DNA of 64,000 nt from Bradyrhizobium sp. CSA112 (lineage in GTDB: Bacteria > Pseudomonadota > Alphaproteobacteria > Rhizobiales > Xanthobacteraceae): positions 62,001 to 126,000 of the forward strand of contig NZ_JAACFS010000004.1 in assembly GCF_029051645.1 (NCBI RefSeq), in the 5' to 3' direction. Numbering within the stretch: the stretch's first letter is position 1; the number at the start of each line of letters is the position of its first letter. A program made the position numbers and the translations under genes. Below, in pieces: positions 8,035 through 17,803 of the stretch. Below the pieces are notes generated by a model, which did no database searches, had not been told where the DNA came from, and was given only the letters and a program-made list of their open reading frames with translations.

Positions 8035-10818
8035 TTATTGGCCGGTGGAGCGTCGGTTCATTTCCTCCAGAAGCTCGCGCATTGCATCGAACTGCGTGCC
8101 GAAGCCCTTCCAATCTCCGGACTTCAATCGCTCCACTGCTTGATTGTAGCGATCAAGCGCCTCCCGTGCCTGATTTGCCGCCGGGCCTGTGGCGGGCCTC
8201 TCCTCTATCGTGGTTGAAACTGCCGGCGCGCCGGGCTCCATGAACAGCGCTGACAAGGCCTCGGCGAGCGTCTCCTTCATCACCACATGTTCGCCGTACG
8301 CTGCGATCACGCGTTTCAGCTCCGGCAGGTGTCCGTGCTCTGCTCGCAGATAGAGCGGCGTTACATAGAGGATCGAGTTCTCGATCGGGATCACAAGCAA
8401 GTTCGCACCACGTATCACCCGCGAGCCCATCTGGTTCCACAACGTGATTTGTTGGGTTATCTCGGTGTTCTGATTGATCCGCGCTTCGATCTGGAATGGT
8501 CCATAGACGAGCTTCTCCTTGGGAAACTCGTACACGATCAGCTTGCCGTAGTCGGGCGCGTCGCAGCGCGCGGCAAGCCACGCGATCATGTTGTCGCGAC
8601 GGCTGGGCACCATCGGAAGCATGAGGAAGAACTCAGCCTGCGGCTCGCCGGGCAGCCGCATGATGATGTAGTAAGGCGCCATCATTGCGGTGCCGCCGCC
8701 ACCCGGCTGGCGCGGGAACTGCCAGAGATCCTCGCGGTTATAGAAAACGTCGGCCGCCTCCATGTGGTAAGTCTGATAGAGCCGCGCCTGGATCAGGAAC
8801 AGATCCTCCGGATAGCGAATGTGCTTCTGCAGGTCTGACGGCATGGCCGCGAACGGCTTGAACAAGCTCGGAAAGATGCGCTGGAAGGTTGCGGCGATCG
8901 GGTCGGCGATGTCCATCAGATAAAAGTCGACGGTTCCGTTATAGGCATCGACGACAACCTTCACTGAATTGCGAATGTAGTTGAGGCGCTGCCCTTGCGC
9001 CGGCTGTGCATAGGGGAAATAGGAACTCACCGTATAGGCGTCCTGTATCCAGAACATCCGCCCATCGGTGATGACCAGATAAGGATCGTGATCGAGCCTC
9101 AGGAACGGAGCGATCGTCCGCACCCGCTCCTGGATATTGCGGCGGATCATGATCCGGCTGTCGGCGGTGATGTAGTTTGAGAGCACCAGGTTCGGGTCGT
9201 TGAAGTAATAAGCAAACAGGCCTCTCCACACCATTGCTCCGATTGGAACGCCACCGGTGCCGTCATAGGCCGCGTAGACATTGTCCTTTCCCTTTGGATA
9301 GTCGAACTCAGGTGTGCTCCCTTTGACAATGACGTAGCTGTCGTGCTCTTCGCCGTAGTAGATGCGCGGTTCATGGATCTGCGGGCCTCCGTCGGCAACC
9401 GGGGGTATGTCGCGCAAGTAAAGGAATGGCAGCCCTTCGGCGCTCTTGCGAGTGACCGGGCTCATCACCGCGCCGGTGCCGTGAGTAAACAGCACGTGGC
9501 GGTTGACCCATGTCTGGGCATTCGGCGGCAGCAAGGAGGGCCGCAGCTCGCGGGCCGAGATCATTACGCTTTGGTAGGAGCCATCGAGCCAATAGCGGTC
9601 AACGTCAAGATGATGGAATTTGTAGTAGGTGCGGATCTCCTGCAGTTGCGCGTAGGTATCCGACAAGGGCTGCCAGTCCCACAGCCTGATATTGTCGATT
9701 GTCGCCTTGTTGGCGTCGAGCGTCTTGAAGGTAAGCTTCTGTTCGGCAGCGAACGGCTTGGCTGCGATCTGATCGAGATTGTATGCCTGCCGGGTGAGCG
9801 CGATGTTGCGCTCAATGTAGGGCTTCTCCAGTTCCAACTCGCTTGGTTTGACAAAGAACTGCCGGAACAGCACGGGAGCGATGCCGGACAGCACCAAAGA
9901 GCCGATGACGACAAGCATGACCGCGGCGGCAGGGAGCCGGTAGGTCCTCACCCGGAGGTTCGCCAACGCAGCAACCGCCGCAATGATCGACAGCGCGATC
10001 ATTAGCCACAGGCCCGGCAGCCCCACATACACATCAGTGTAGCTGGCGCCGACGACGACGCCGTTGTCGCCATAGAGCAGCAGATAGCGGTCGAGAACGT
10101 ACGACCAGGCCTTCACAACGAGCAGGAGAGTAAGCAACGCCGAGCCGTGAGCGATCGCTGTCGGCGACATTGATCGGCGCTGCACGTCGTATTCGATGTC
10201 GCCGTGCACCCAGTAGATCGCTGCGGCGAAAAGCGCGCTCAGAACGAGCGTGAGCAGCATCCAGTTTTTGACGAGGATATAGGCCGGCAGCACGAAGAGA
10301 TAGAAACCGATGTCCTTGTTGAAGAGCGGATCGTCTGCGCCGTAGGGAACGTGATAGAAGAACTGCAGGATGGCGCCCCAGTTGCCCACCTCTGCCGCGG
10401 CAACCAGCAGAGCGAGCAAACCAGCGCTGCCCGCGACGACCCGGGACCATGGCAGCCGGTCGCGCACGACCGCCAACAGGTCGGGCGGCGGCACATTGCC
10501 CGCAAGATTCGACACAAAGGCCGCGACGGATTGCGGCGGCTGGCGTCGGGCAAAGCGCACCGCGAGCCATCCATTCAACCAAAGAACGAGCGCAGTTGCG
10601 GTCCAGACTGCAAAAAGAACGACGGCTTTGGCGCCGATTGTCGTCCAAAAAACCTGCGGATAGCCGATCGCGGAAAACCACAGCCAGTCAACCAGCAAGT
10701 CGCTCGTGAGCCAGAGCAGGATCAGGCAAATCCCAACGAAGACAGCCGCAATGATGGCCCCGACCACGGCGCTTTGCCTTGGCACCTTCCGTTCGGGTCC
10801 GGTAATCCCGATCGTCAT
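8035..10818 (-). CDS. UPF0182 family large membrane protein
   Basis: A 927-residue protein matching the UPF0182/COG1615 family of unknown function. Seven or so membrane helices lie in the first third, including FVGICLILLWLTSDLLVDWLW-like segments and several around residues 60-300. They are followed by a large soluble domain with conserved stretches such as KPYIERNIALTRQAYNL, IRLWDWQPLSDTYAQLQ and YHMEAADVFYNREDLW. The tail is a coiled, charged segment (QAREALDRYNQAVERLKSGDW). The length fits the family's usual 900-1000 residues. It stands alone, in the same direction as the neighbouring TRAP and sulfatase operons. Confidence 0.9.
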   Translation of the reverse strand: MTIGITGPERKVPRQSAVVGAIIAAVFVGICLILLWLTSDLLVDWLWFSAIGYPQVFWTTIGAKAVVLFAVWTATALVLWLNGWLAVRFARRQPPQSVAAFVSNLAGNVPPPDLLAVVRDRLPWSRVVAGSAGLLALLVAAAEVGNWGAILQFFYHVPYGADDPLFNKDIGFYLFVLPAYILVKNWMLLTLVLSALFAAAIYWVHGDIEYDVQRRSMSPTAIAHGSALLTLLLVVKAWSYVLDRYLLLYGDNGVVVGASYTDVYVGLPGLWLMIALSIIAAVAALANLRVRTYRLPAAAVMLVVIGSLVLSGIAPVLFRQFFVKPSELELEKPYIERNIALTRQAYNLDQIAAKPFAAEQKLTFKTLDANKATIDNIRLWDWQPLSDTYAQLQEIRTYYKFHHLDVDRYWLDGSYQSVMISARELRPSLLPPNAQTWVNRHVLFTHGTGAVMSPVTRKSAEGLPFLYLRDIPPVADGGPQIHEPRIYYGEEHDSYVIVKGSTPEFDYPKGKDNVYAAYDGTGGVPIGAMVWRGLFAYYFNDPNLVLSNYITADSRIMIRRNIQERVRTIAPFLRLDHDPYLVITDGRMFWIQDAYTVSSYFPYAQPAQGQRLNYIRNSVKVVVDAYNGTVDFYLMDIADPIAATFQRIFPSLFKPFAAMPSDLQKHIRYPEDLFLIQARLYQTYHMEAADVFYNREDLWQFPRQPGGGGTAMMAPYYIIMRLPGEPQAEFFLMLPMVPSRRDNMIAWLAARCDAPDYGKLIVYEFPKEKLVYGPFQIEARINQNTEITQQITLWNQMGSRVIRGANLLVIPIENSILYVTPLYLRAEHGHLPELKRVIAAYGEHVVMKETLAEALSALFMEPGAPAVSTTIEERPATGPAANQAREALDRYNQAVERLKSGDWKGFGTQFDAMRELLEEMNRRSTGQ

Positions 10819-11454
10819 GGTCTAATGATAGCAGAAATGAAGGATACTTGCCGCTTGATTCATGACGGGATTGCGCGTCACAGCCGGCGACGATCGCGCT
10901 TTTTGCAGCCTCTGCGCGTAGCCGGCGCGATCGACAATTGGGCCAGAGCGCTGGCTCATCGACGACCCGACGCTGCGATCAACGTGGCGGCCGCGCTTGT
11001 CTGGTCCGTCTTTCAAGCGGCAGGCTCAAACTTGAAGGCCTCAAACCGAAAGCCTATTGCGATCGGTCGAGCTACTCGCCGTTGACATCGAGCACGAAGA
11101 GACCCGCGCGGGTGTTCGCGACGTGTCAGACCCAGCGTACCCGGTGCTGGCGCGGACCTTGAGGGCACGCAAGGATAACATTCAGGCCACGATGACTTCG
11201 CTGAAGGCGCTGGTTCACGCCTCCGAAGCGGCCAAGGTCAGCGGAAGAGAGACAGCCGCCGCGGGGGAGAAAAACGCGGCCGCGTGAATTCAAACCACCA
11301 TTGTCTGGAGAAGGAAACGAGCGGCAACCAGCGAACCGACTTACCACGGGCCTCCACGCGATGTCCGACGTGAGTCCGGAATGCATAGCAAAGCGGACGG
11401 CCGCCAACCAATCTGAATTTATGGGTTCAAGGCGGAAATCGACCGTTCAAGGCT
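10819..11454. other. Gene-poor gap with one possible 76-codon ORF
   Basis: About 640 bases without a confident gene. A plus-strand frame at 11057-11287 (TTG start) gives a hydrophilic 76-residue peptide with an orderly helix-like segment (YPVLARTLRARKDNIQAT) that could be real or the remains of a gene. It has no obvious ribosome binding site. Nothing else, including a tRNA or repeat, is recognisable here. Confidence 0.35.
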
Positions 11455-12504
11455 CTACTTCGTGATCGCATGCCTTGTCGGCGTAACGGTTGATGTCGGC
11501 GCGGCATTCGAGATGGCGAAGGTCAACCAGACGTTCCAGCCTTCCGGACGGTTTTCTGCGGCAAATTCCCTGTAACCCTTGAAGTTCAAATATCCCTGCT
11601 TGTCTCCAATCGGAAAGAGATAGCCGAGTTGGGGGCCAAAGCCGAAAACGCGCGATTTGAATCCGCCGAGGAATGGTGCTGCGCCAATATCGTCAGTGAC
11701 CTGCTGGTAGGCATATCCGACCATGCCGACGAAGAGCTGCTTGGACAGAAAGTGCGATGCACCCCAGTCGAAATGGAAGTCGATGCCGCTTTGATATTGT
11801 GTGGTCGGATTCTCGAAGTTGTAGGTGAAGCCGGCAACGCCGGAAAATTCGATACCCGTCGCCGGGTTGAGGTAGGTATAGCCGGCGCCGAAGTCGATGC
11901 CGCCATGCCCGATGCCTATGTTGGAGAGGCGTCGCGAGTCGTAGGCTCCGACCGGAATGTCGCCGAACCCGTAGACCATGTAGTTGTGGACGCCGTGATT
12001 CCATTTCAGCGTCACCAACGGATAGAGATCACCGACGCCGGTCAGCGAATCCGACAGAACCCCACTGCGTGTCGCGACAATGGGGCCGACCTGTGCGGTC
12101 AGCGTCCCGGCGATGCTGGTGTCAACGTTGCCGACGGCGCCAATTACGCTGACGGCAAGTTGGCCGCCGAGCACGGGCGTCGCGAAGGTGTAGGTTGGCG
12201 CAATAAACAACAGATCGCCACGGGCATCCAGATTGGCGTTGAGATTGACGTTTGCCGTCGCCGGCACCTGGCCTATCGAGATTTGTCGTGCTGCCGCAAC
12301 GTTGCCGGAAGCTTCCACACTGGTGTGATAGGCCACCGTGCCGAGTGACCATCCCGGAACCGCCGGGGCGGCAGCCAGGCTACCGAAAAACCCGGGAAGC
12401 CAAAGGGACACGCCGTTCTCATCCGCCTGGGCTGCCTGAGAATGAAGCGCCAACGCTGCGGCGGTAAATGCCATCCGGCAAATATTCGAGGAAGCGATTT
12501 TCAT
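11455..12504 (-). CDS. Outer-membrane beta-barrel channel (SphA / phenol MetA-pathway type)
   Basis: A 349-residue exported protein. After a signal peptide (cleavage near HSQAAQA) it starts ENGVSLWLPGFFGSLAAAPAVPGW, the hallmark of the SphA/Phenol_MetA_deg outer-membrane family. The rest alternates short amphipathic strands ending in aromatic residues, as in a beta-barrel, for example GIDFGAGYTYLNPATG and FNFENPTTQYQ-like segments. Such proteins are thought to move hydrophobic or aromatic compounds across the outer membrane. It is the last gene of the seven-gene sulfatase cluster, 173 bases after the nearest sulfatase. That suggests it imports substrate or lets product pass; this role is inferred from context. 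Confidence 0.8.
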   Translation of the reverse strand: MKIASSNICRMAFTAAALALHSQAAQADENGVSLWLPGFFGSLAAAPAVPGWSLGTVAYHTSVEASGNVAAARQISIGQVPATANVNLNANLDARGDLLFIAPTYTFATPVLGGQLAVSVIGAVGNVDTSIAGTLTAQVGPIVATRSGVLSDSLTGVGDLYPLVTLKWNHGVHNYMVYGFGDIPVGAYDSRRLSNIGIGHGGIDFGAGYTYLNPATGIEFSGVAGFTYNFENPTTQYQSGIDFHFDWGASHFLSKQLFVGMVGYAYQQVTDDIGAAPFLGGFKSRVFGFGPQLGYLFPIGDKQGYLNFKGYREFAAENRPEGWNVWLTFAISNAAPTSTVTPTRHAITK

Positions 12505-12677
12505 CTTAACCTCCCAAAAACGCGCACAACCAATCAGATCAGAATCGAGGTCCTAAGTCTGTGGTTGTGCGGCCACAGGCCACTTAAAAGCGACTCGCTC
12601 CAAGAAATGTTATCGCAGGCCAACTACCCGTTAGTCATCCATAGCTGGCGTCTCGGACTGACTCCTTTGCCGACGCG

Positions 12678-14156
12678 TTACCTTGCTGCGGGCTCGGGCG
12701 GTCGGTAAGGATCGGGAGTTCCAAGTTTAATCGGAGGGTACCTCCTGAAGCTCGCCTCCAACTCGGCAATGATCCTCACGGCTGGGTCGGCAACCCATGA
12801 GTTGTAAGCCGCTACATCGCGCTCCTCCTTGCGGTCAGTGAGCAAATTGATGATCTTCGGCAAAGGCAATTTCTGCGGCGTGGCATACATGTTTTCCTGC
12901 CAGATCAAGTGCACTTTCCAGTTTCGCCATTTGACGGCCGACAGCCGATCGGCGACGTAAGCAGGGAATCCTTCGCGATTGGACCTCTCCTGCTCGCCGA
13001 GGAAAAACTCGAGCTGATCCACGCCATCGATTGGACGATCCGTAGGGATCTCTGCTCCGCCGACGCGGGCGAGAGTGGTGAATAGGTCAACGATGTGTAC
13101 CATTTCGTTGTTGACCCGTCCGGCCGGCACTTTTCCCGGCCAGCGAATGATGAACGGTGCCCGCAGCGAGCCCTCCATCGCCGTGAAGTAAGTACCGCGC
13201 CACGGTCCATTGTCCCCTTCCCAAGGGTGGGTTGCCTCCGGCCCATTGTCACTGGCGAATATAACGAGCGTATCGTTTTCGATACCTGCTTCCTTGATAG
13301 CGTCGAGAATTTGGCCGGTGCGATAATCCATCTCGGCCAGGCAATCGGCCCAATCCCCATTGCCGGTCCTGCCTGCGAACTCCAGATTTGGAAGCGTTGG
13401 CATGTGCACCTGCGCGAACGGAACATAGGCGTAGAACGGCTTGCCTGCGCCCGCGTTGCGCTTGATAAATTCCACCGCACGACCTGCGATTTCGGCATCC
13501 ATGGTGCGGCGGCGATCCACGTCCAGCACCGCAATCTGCCGAGGTTTTTCACCCTTGCGGGCTCCGTAGATATGCTGGGGATGAACTACCTTGGCATCCC
13601 AACCTTGCCTATTCCCGACCGACGGCCACATGCTCTTCGTCTCGTCCAGCGACGGCCACATCGCCTCGTCGTACGTACGCGGGATGCCATACCACTCGTC
13701 GAACCCCTGATTGGTGGGCATCCGGTCTTCGGCGCTGCCAAGGTGCCACTTCCCCCACATCCCGGTTGCATAGCCTTGTGCCGACAATAGCTCCGCGGTC
13801 GTGATCTCCCATTGAGTCAATCCGTCGGGGACACCACCGACCGGGACTTCGTAGGTGCCGGAGCGGATGGCGAAGCGCCCCGTGAGCAGCGCCGAGCGTG
13901 ACGGCGTGCATTGTGCTTCAACATTGAAGTTGAGCAGGCGCATACCTTCATTGGCGAGGGCGTCGATGCGCGGAGTGGATGCACCGCGAAGGATCCCGCC
14001 GCCATAGACGCCCAACTCGCCATAGCCCAGATTGTCCGCCAGCATAACGACAATGTTGGGCTTCTTTGGTTGCTGTGCGGCGACGGGCGCGCTGGCAATC
14101 GTCACGGCCACGAGCGACGCCAGCGAACCGAGCCAAATGCTCTTGTTCTTCTGCAT
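12678..14156 (-). CDS. Periplasmic sulfatase, canonical CTPSR type
   Basis: A 492-residue member of the arylsulfatase family (PF00884), hydrolysing sulfate esters after export. The signal peptide MQKNKSIWLGSLASLVAVTI ends near APVAAQ. The metal site begins at VVMLADNLGYGE, where the second Asp of the usual DD is Asn. The formylglycine precursor is Cys83 in CTPSRSALLTGR, the canonical C-x-P-x-R sequence. Further catalytic blocks are GMWGKWHLG, PFAQVHMP and FASDNGPE. ATG 14156 was chosen because the signal peptide starts there. It overlaps nothing and lies 43 bases after the HAD gene. Substrate unknown. Confidence 0.92.
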   Translation of the reverse strand: MQKNKSIWLGSLASLVAVTIASAPVAAQQPKKPNIVVMLADNLGYGELGVYGGGILRGASTPRIDALANEGMRLLNFNVEAQCTPSRSALLTGRFAIRSGTYEVPVGGVPDGLTQWEITTAELLSAQGYATGMWGKWHLGSAEDRMPTNQGFDEWYGIPRTYDEAMWPSLDETKSMWPSVGNRQGWDAKVVHPQHIYGARKGEKPRQIAVLDVDRRRTMDAEIAGRAVEFIKRNAGAGKPFYAYVPFAQVHMPTLPNLEFAGRTGNGDWADCLAEMDYRTGQILDAIKEAGIENDTLVIFASDNGPEATHPWEGDNGPWRGTYFTAMEGSLRAPFIIRWPGKVPAGRVNNEMVHIVDLFTTLARVGGAEIPTDRPIDGVDQLEFFLGEQERSNREGFPAYVADRLSAVKWRNWKVHLIWQENMYATPQKLPLPKIINLLTDRKEERDVAAYNSWVADPAVRIIAELEASFRRYPPIKLGTPDPYRPPEPAAR

Positions 14157-14199
14157 TTGTTGGGATCTCGCGTCGATCGGTCGTAGTAAGCGACCCACG

Positions 14200-15234
14200 T
14201 CAGTCAAAAGCAAAGATCCGCTTCCAGTCCCTCTTCATGTCGACCACGGTCCACTTGTTCACCGCTGCGGCGTCCAGTGCTACGTCGAGCTTGCCGAAAT
14301 GCGAATGGCGGTCGTAGGCATATTCGCGCTCCGCATCGGTGTGGTGCACAATCAGCCCGAACCGCGCGCCACTGGCGCCGAGCGTCGCCCATTGCAGCAT
14401 TTCGAGATCGCCGTCGGAATTGCCGAAGGCCGCAATCGGACGACGGCCGATATGCTCGTTGATGCCGATCGGCTTGCCAGTCTTGTCGTCGATGAAGTTG
14501 ATTTCGGGCAGCCGGAAGAGCGTTGGCGCACCGTCTTTCATCTCGAATCGGGTCTTGATCGACGATCCGACGACCTGCTCCGGAGGTATTCCGTAGATCC
14601 GCTCGGTCCAGGGCCGCATGAACTCGATACCGCCGCCCGACGCGATGAAGGTCTTGAAACCATAGGCGCGTAGGTAAGCGAGCAGTTCCAGCATCGGCTG
14701 GTAGACCAGTTCGGTATAGGGCCGCTTGAAGCGGTGATCACGCGCGGTCGCGAGCCAGTCGGTAACGATCTTCTCAAACTCCGCCGTGGTCATGCCGGCA
14801 TGCGTCACCGCGATGATTTCGACCAATCCTTTTTCGCCGGAAGCCGCAAGCGCCTTCAGGTCGCCGTCCAGCACCGCTGCGAACGGCTGCTTGGTCTTCC
14901 AGTCCGGATGCATCGGCGCAAGGGCCTTCACCCGATCGAGCGCAAAAGCCAATTGGATATACATCGGCTGCTCGATCCAGAGCGTACCGTCATTGTCGAA
15001 GGTCGCGATGCGCTGGTCGACCGGTACGAAGAAGGGCCCGCCTTGCGTCGTGACGCGCGTGACAAAATCGAGGATCGACGATTTGGTCGCGCCCTCGTTC
15101 CAGGACGGGAGCGGATCGCGTGCCTGTGCCAGCGCGGAGGTCGAGCGGAGCGAGGCAGAGAGCAAGGGTAGCATCGCCAGCGACGAGAGTAGGACGCGGC
15201 GGTCGACGAGCGGAAATTGCACGATCGGTTTCAT
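14200..15234 (-). CDS. Exported HAD-family phosphatase
   Basis: A 344-residue haloacid-dehalogenase hydrolase. Motif I is IATFDNDGTLW near residue 80 (nucleophile Asp of DxD), motif II lies around TFIASGGG and the acidic motif is AFGNSDGDLEML. The closest analogues by layout are phosphoserine-phosphatase-like HADs. The N-terminus has DRRVLLSSLAMLPLLSASL followed by an ALAQA cleavage site. The paired arginines suggest Tat export, so it probably acts in the periplasm. It sits between two sulfatase genes, so the cluster may strip both phosphate and sulfate groups. That reading is inference. Confidence 0.82.
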   Translation of the reverse strand: MKPIVQFPLVDRRVLLSSLAMLPLLSASLRSTSALAQARDPLPSWNEGATKSSILDFVTRVTTQGGPFFVPVDQRIATFDNDGTLWIEQPMYIQLAFALDRVKALAPMHPDWKTKQPFAAVLDGDLKALAASGEKGLVEIIAVTHAGMTTAEFEKIVTDWLATARDHRFKRPYTELVYQPMLELLAYLRAYGFKTFIASGGGIEFMRPWTERIYGIPPEQVVGSSIKTRFEMKDGAPTLFRLPEINFIDDKTGKPIGINEHIGRRPIAAFGNSDGDLEMLQWATLGASGARFGLIVHHTDAEREYAYDRHSHFGKLDVALDAAAVNKWTVVDMKRDWKRIFAFD

Positions 15235-15314
15235 GGTTGATCCCCTAGGTTCGTTCCCCGGAGCCAGTTTTCAATCATCATGCTGCAAAGGCCTATGCAT
15301 GGCTTGCGCAGTCC

Positions 15315-16070
15315 TCAGTAGCAGGGCGGATAGGGATAATAGCCGCAGTAGGGATAGGCGGCATTTGCAGCCGCCGCACCCAGCGCAGCCCCGCCCACCG
15401 CGGCGGCACCGACTGCTGCAGCACCGTAGCCCCCGCGATACCAGGCACCACGAGCGACGTAGGGACGACCCCCGACCCGCGCGTAGCCGCCGCGGAAGCC
15501 CGCCGCGTGGAAGCCACCCATGCCGCCCGCGTGGAAGCCACCACCGTGAAAGCCGCCAAACCCGAAGCGGTCGATGAAGAGCGCCGCCGGCCCGTCGCCG
15601 CCGGAAAGATCACCTTCGAGCACATCGACATCGAAAGTCAGCCGGTCACCCTCGAGCTTCGCCGTCTTCAGCACCACGACGGCGTCGCGGATTTTTGAGC
15701 TGTCCGTGCTGAACACCGAGACGGTGGCGTTCGGCGGATCCTTGGTAAAGCTCTCATCGCTGGCATTGTTTGGCGACCATTCCTCCAGCAGGTGGGCCGT
15801 GAGCGAATGCCCTGCCGCCCGCACCGGGCGGTCCGCGAAAACGATCGAGTTGGGTGCCACGCCGGTGAGTGTCAGCTTCCCGCCCTGCAGGCTGGCGCCG
15901 CGGGCGTTCATGACGATCAGGGATGGCACAATCTCCGGCTTGGCCTGGCCGATCGTCTTCTGCAGCGGCTCGTGCTGCGGCGTCGAAGGCGTGGTCTGGG
16001 CCAGCGCCGGTGCTGCCCCGCAGAGGAGGAAGGCGATAATCACGCAGCCAGTTCGACTCTTGACGGTCAT
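15315..16070 (-). CDS. Exported protein with Gly/His/Tyr-rich tail, unknown function
   Basis: A 251-residue protein with a clear signal peptide (VIIAFLLCGAAPALAQ). The first domain, residues about 30-150, has a regular strand-rich pattern (SLQGGKLTLTGVAPNSIVFADRP, then TVSVFSTD and AVVVLKTAKLEGDRLTFDV), as in small periplasmic beta domains. From about residue 165 it becomes Gly/Phe/His-rich repeats of the GGFHGGGFHAGG kind, and it ends in a Tyr/Pro/Cys tail. No enzyme motif is seen. It is the fourth gene of the sulfatase cluster, 38 bases after sulfatase 2, so a role in the same periplasmic process is likely. The start ATG 16070 follows GGAGTCC. Confidence 0.7.
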   Translation of the reverse strand: MTVKSRTGCVIIAFLLCGAAPALAQTTPSTPQHEPLQKTIGQAKPEIVPSLIVMNARGASLQGGKLTLTGVAPNSIVFADRPVRAAGHSLTAHLLEEWSPNNASDESFTKDPPNATVSVFSTDSSKIRDAVVVLKTAKLEGDRLTFDVDVLEGDLSGGDGPAALFIDRFGFGGFHGGGFHAGGMGGFHAAGFRGGYARVGGRPYVARGAWYRGGYGAAAVGAAAVGGAALGAAAANAAYPYCGYYPYPPCY

Positions 16071-16108
16071 GATGGACTCCTTGCTTCGTTCTGAATCATG
16101 GCGCGAAT

Positions 16109-17707
16109 TCAATTGCTGGACGGTGGATTCCTTAGCTTCTCCATCGCCTGTTCGACGGAAAACGAACCTGGTCGTTGCCGCGGCGGAAACTGCTGGAAAC
16201 TCATAAGGTGCTGCCCCACGATCGCCTGCGCGGGAACGAGCACAAAGGCGTGCTCGACGAACCACCTGACGTAATCGCCGGCTTCGTGCTGGGCTCGTTC
16301 GAACGGATCGGACCGGAGGTTGAACAGCGACGGCAAGCGAAGCTGGACCATCGGTTGCGCCCACACGTCAAATCCATGGGCCTTCTGTTCCATGAATACG
16401 GCCTTCCATTGGTCGTAACGAAGACCGGCAAGATTGCCGTCGTCAGTCCAGTAGAAGAATTCGCGGCGCTTGTTGGCGCCCTTGCGGGCGAGAAGGTCGC
16501 GCTGATCGTAGCCGTCGAGGTGGACCTTGAAGTTCTTGCCGCCGGCATCGTAGCCCACCAGCAGCTTTGTCTTGACATCGGGCTCGCCCGCCGCCGCGAT
16601 CAGCGTCGTCGTCCAATCCTCCGCCGAAAACACGTCGTTGATTTCGGTCCGTGCCGGCACCAGACCGGGCCAGCGAACCATTGCGGGGACGCGATAGCCA
16701 CCCTCCCAGTTGGTATTCTTCTCGCCTCGGAAAGGCGTCGTGCCGCCGTCCGGCCAGGAAAATGTTTCCGCACCGTTATCGGTCGTGTAGATCACGATCG
16801 TGTTGTTGGCGATGCCGAGATCATCAAGTTTTTTCAGCAATTGCCCGACTTGCCCGTCATGCTCGACCATGCCGTCAGGATAGATACCAAGGCCGGTTTT
16901 TCCCTGGGATTCGGCCTTGAGACGCGTCCATATGTGCATGCGGCTCGAATTGAACCAAACAAAGAAGGGCTTCCTGTCGCGATTCGCGCGGTCGATGAAA
17001 TCAACTGATGCGCGAAGGAATTCCTCGTCGACTGTCTCCATCCGCTTCTTGGTGAGCGGTCCCGTGTCCTCGCACTTTTGTTTGCCCCATGGGCCGAAGC
17101 GCGGATCATCGCCGGGCGTGTCGACGGTGGTCGCGACGCATTTCATGACGCCGCGCGGACCAAACTGCGCCCTGAATGCAGGATTTTTCGGATAGTCCGG
17201 ATGCTCCGGCTCGTCTTCCGCATTTAAATGATAGAGGTTGCCGAAAAACTCGTCGAAGCCGTGAACCGTGGGCAGAAATTCGTTGCGATCCCCGAGATGG
17301 TTCTTGCCGAATTGCCCGGTCGCATAGCCCTGCGGCTTGAGCAGATCGGCAATGGTCGGATCCTGTCCAGACAGGCCTTCCTTCGCTCCCGGCAGGCCCA
17401 CCTTCAAGAGCCCAGTCCGCAATGGACTCTGGCCGGTGATGAACGCCGCGCGGCCTGCGGTGCAGGACTGCTGTCCGTAATAGTCGGTAAAGATTGCGCC
17501 TTCGTTCGCGATGCGGTCGATGTTGGGCGTGCGGTAGCCCATCATGCCGCGATTGTAGGCGCTGATGTTCCAGTAGCCGACGTCATCGCCCATGATAACG
17601 AGGATGTTGGGCTTTTGCTGTTGCTGGGCGGAAAGCGGCGAGACCAGCGCCGTCGCGGCAGCGAGCGATGAGAGAAGACCGACACAAGCGTTCCTGACGA
17701 TACTCAT
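16109..17707 (-). CDS. Periplasmic sulfatase, CTAGR type
   Basis: A 532-residue arylsulfatase-family protein with signal peptide MSIVRNACVGLLSSLAAATA and cleavage near SPLSAQ. The metal site is LVIMGDDVGYWN. The precursor of formylglycine is Cys82 in SCTAGRAAFITGQ, where Ala replaces the usual Pro; C-x-A-x-R is an accepted variant. Other family blocks are GQFGKNHLGDR, FVWFNSSRMH and YTTDNGAETFSWPDGG. The last two blocks resemble those in sulfatase 3, so the two are paralogues, while sulfatase 1 is more distant. Two extra Cys near residues 200-215 may form a disulfide. It is the third gene of the cluster. Confidence 0.92.
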   Translation of the reverse strand: MSIVRNACVGLLSSLAAATALVSPLSAQQQQKPNILVIMGDDVGYWNISAYNRGMMGYRTPNIDRIANEGAIFTDYYGQQSCTAGRAAFITGQSPLRTGLLKVGLPGAKEGLSGQDPTIADLLKPQGYATGQFGKNHLGDRNEFLPTVHGFDEFFGNLYHLNAEDEPEHPDYPKNPAFRAQFGPRGVMKCVATTVDTPGDDPRFGPWGKQKCEDTGPLTKKRMETVDEEFLRASVDFIDRANRDRKPFFVWFNSSRMHIWTRLKAESQGKTGLGIYPDGMVEHDGQVGQLLKKLDDLGIANNTIVIYTTDNGAETFSWPDGGTTPFRGEKNTNWEGGYRVPAMVRWPGLVPARTEINDVFSAEDWTTTLIAAAGEPDVKTKLLVGYDAGGKNFKVHLDGYDQRDLLARKGANKRREFFYWTDDGNLAGLRYDQWKAVFMEQKAHGFDVWAQPMVQLRLPSLFNLRSDPFERAQHEAGDYVRWFVEHAFVLVPAQAIVGQHLMSFQQFPPRQRPGSFSVEQAMEKLRNPPSSN

Positions 17708-17803
17708 GATAGGTAACCTCCCCATTCACTCAGCGCATTCATCGCTCACCTGTCGTGTGTGGGCGGACGCCCCGTGGGGCGTCCGCTTGGTCACCTTGCG
17801 AAG

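Noticed and set aside
9343..10005. Plus-strand frames opposite the UPF0182 gene
   Set aside because: No hydrophobic helices or motifs, while the minus frame has family signatures throughout.
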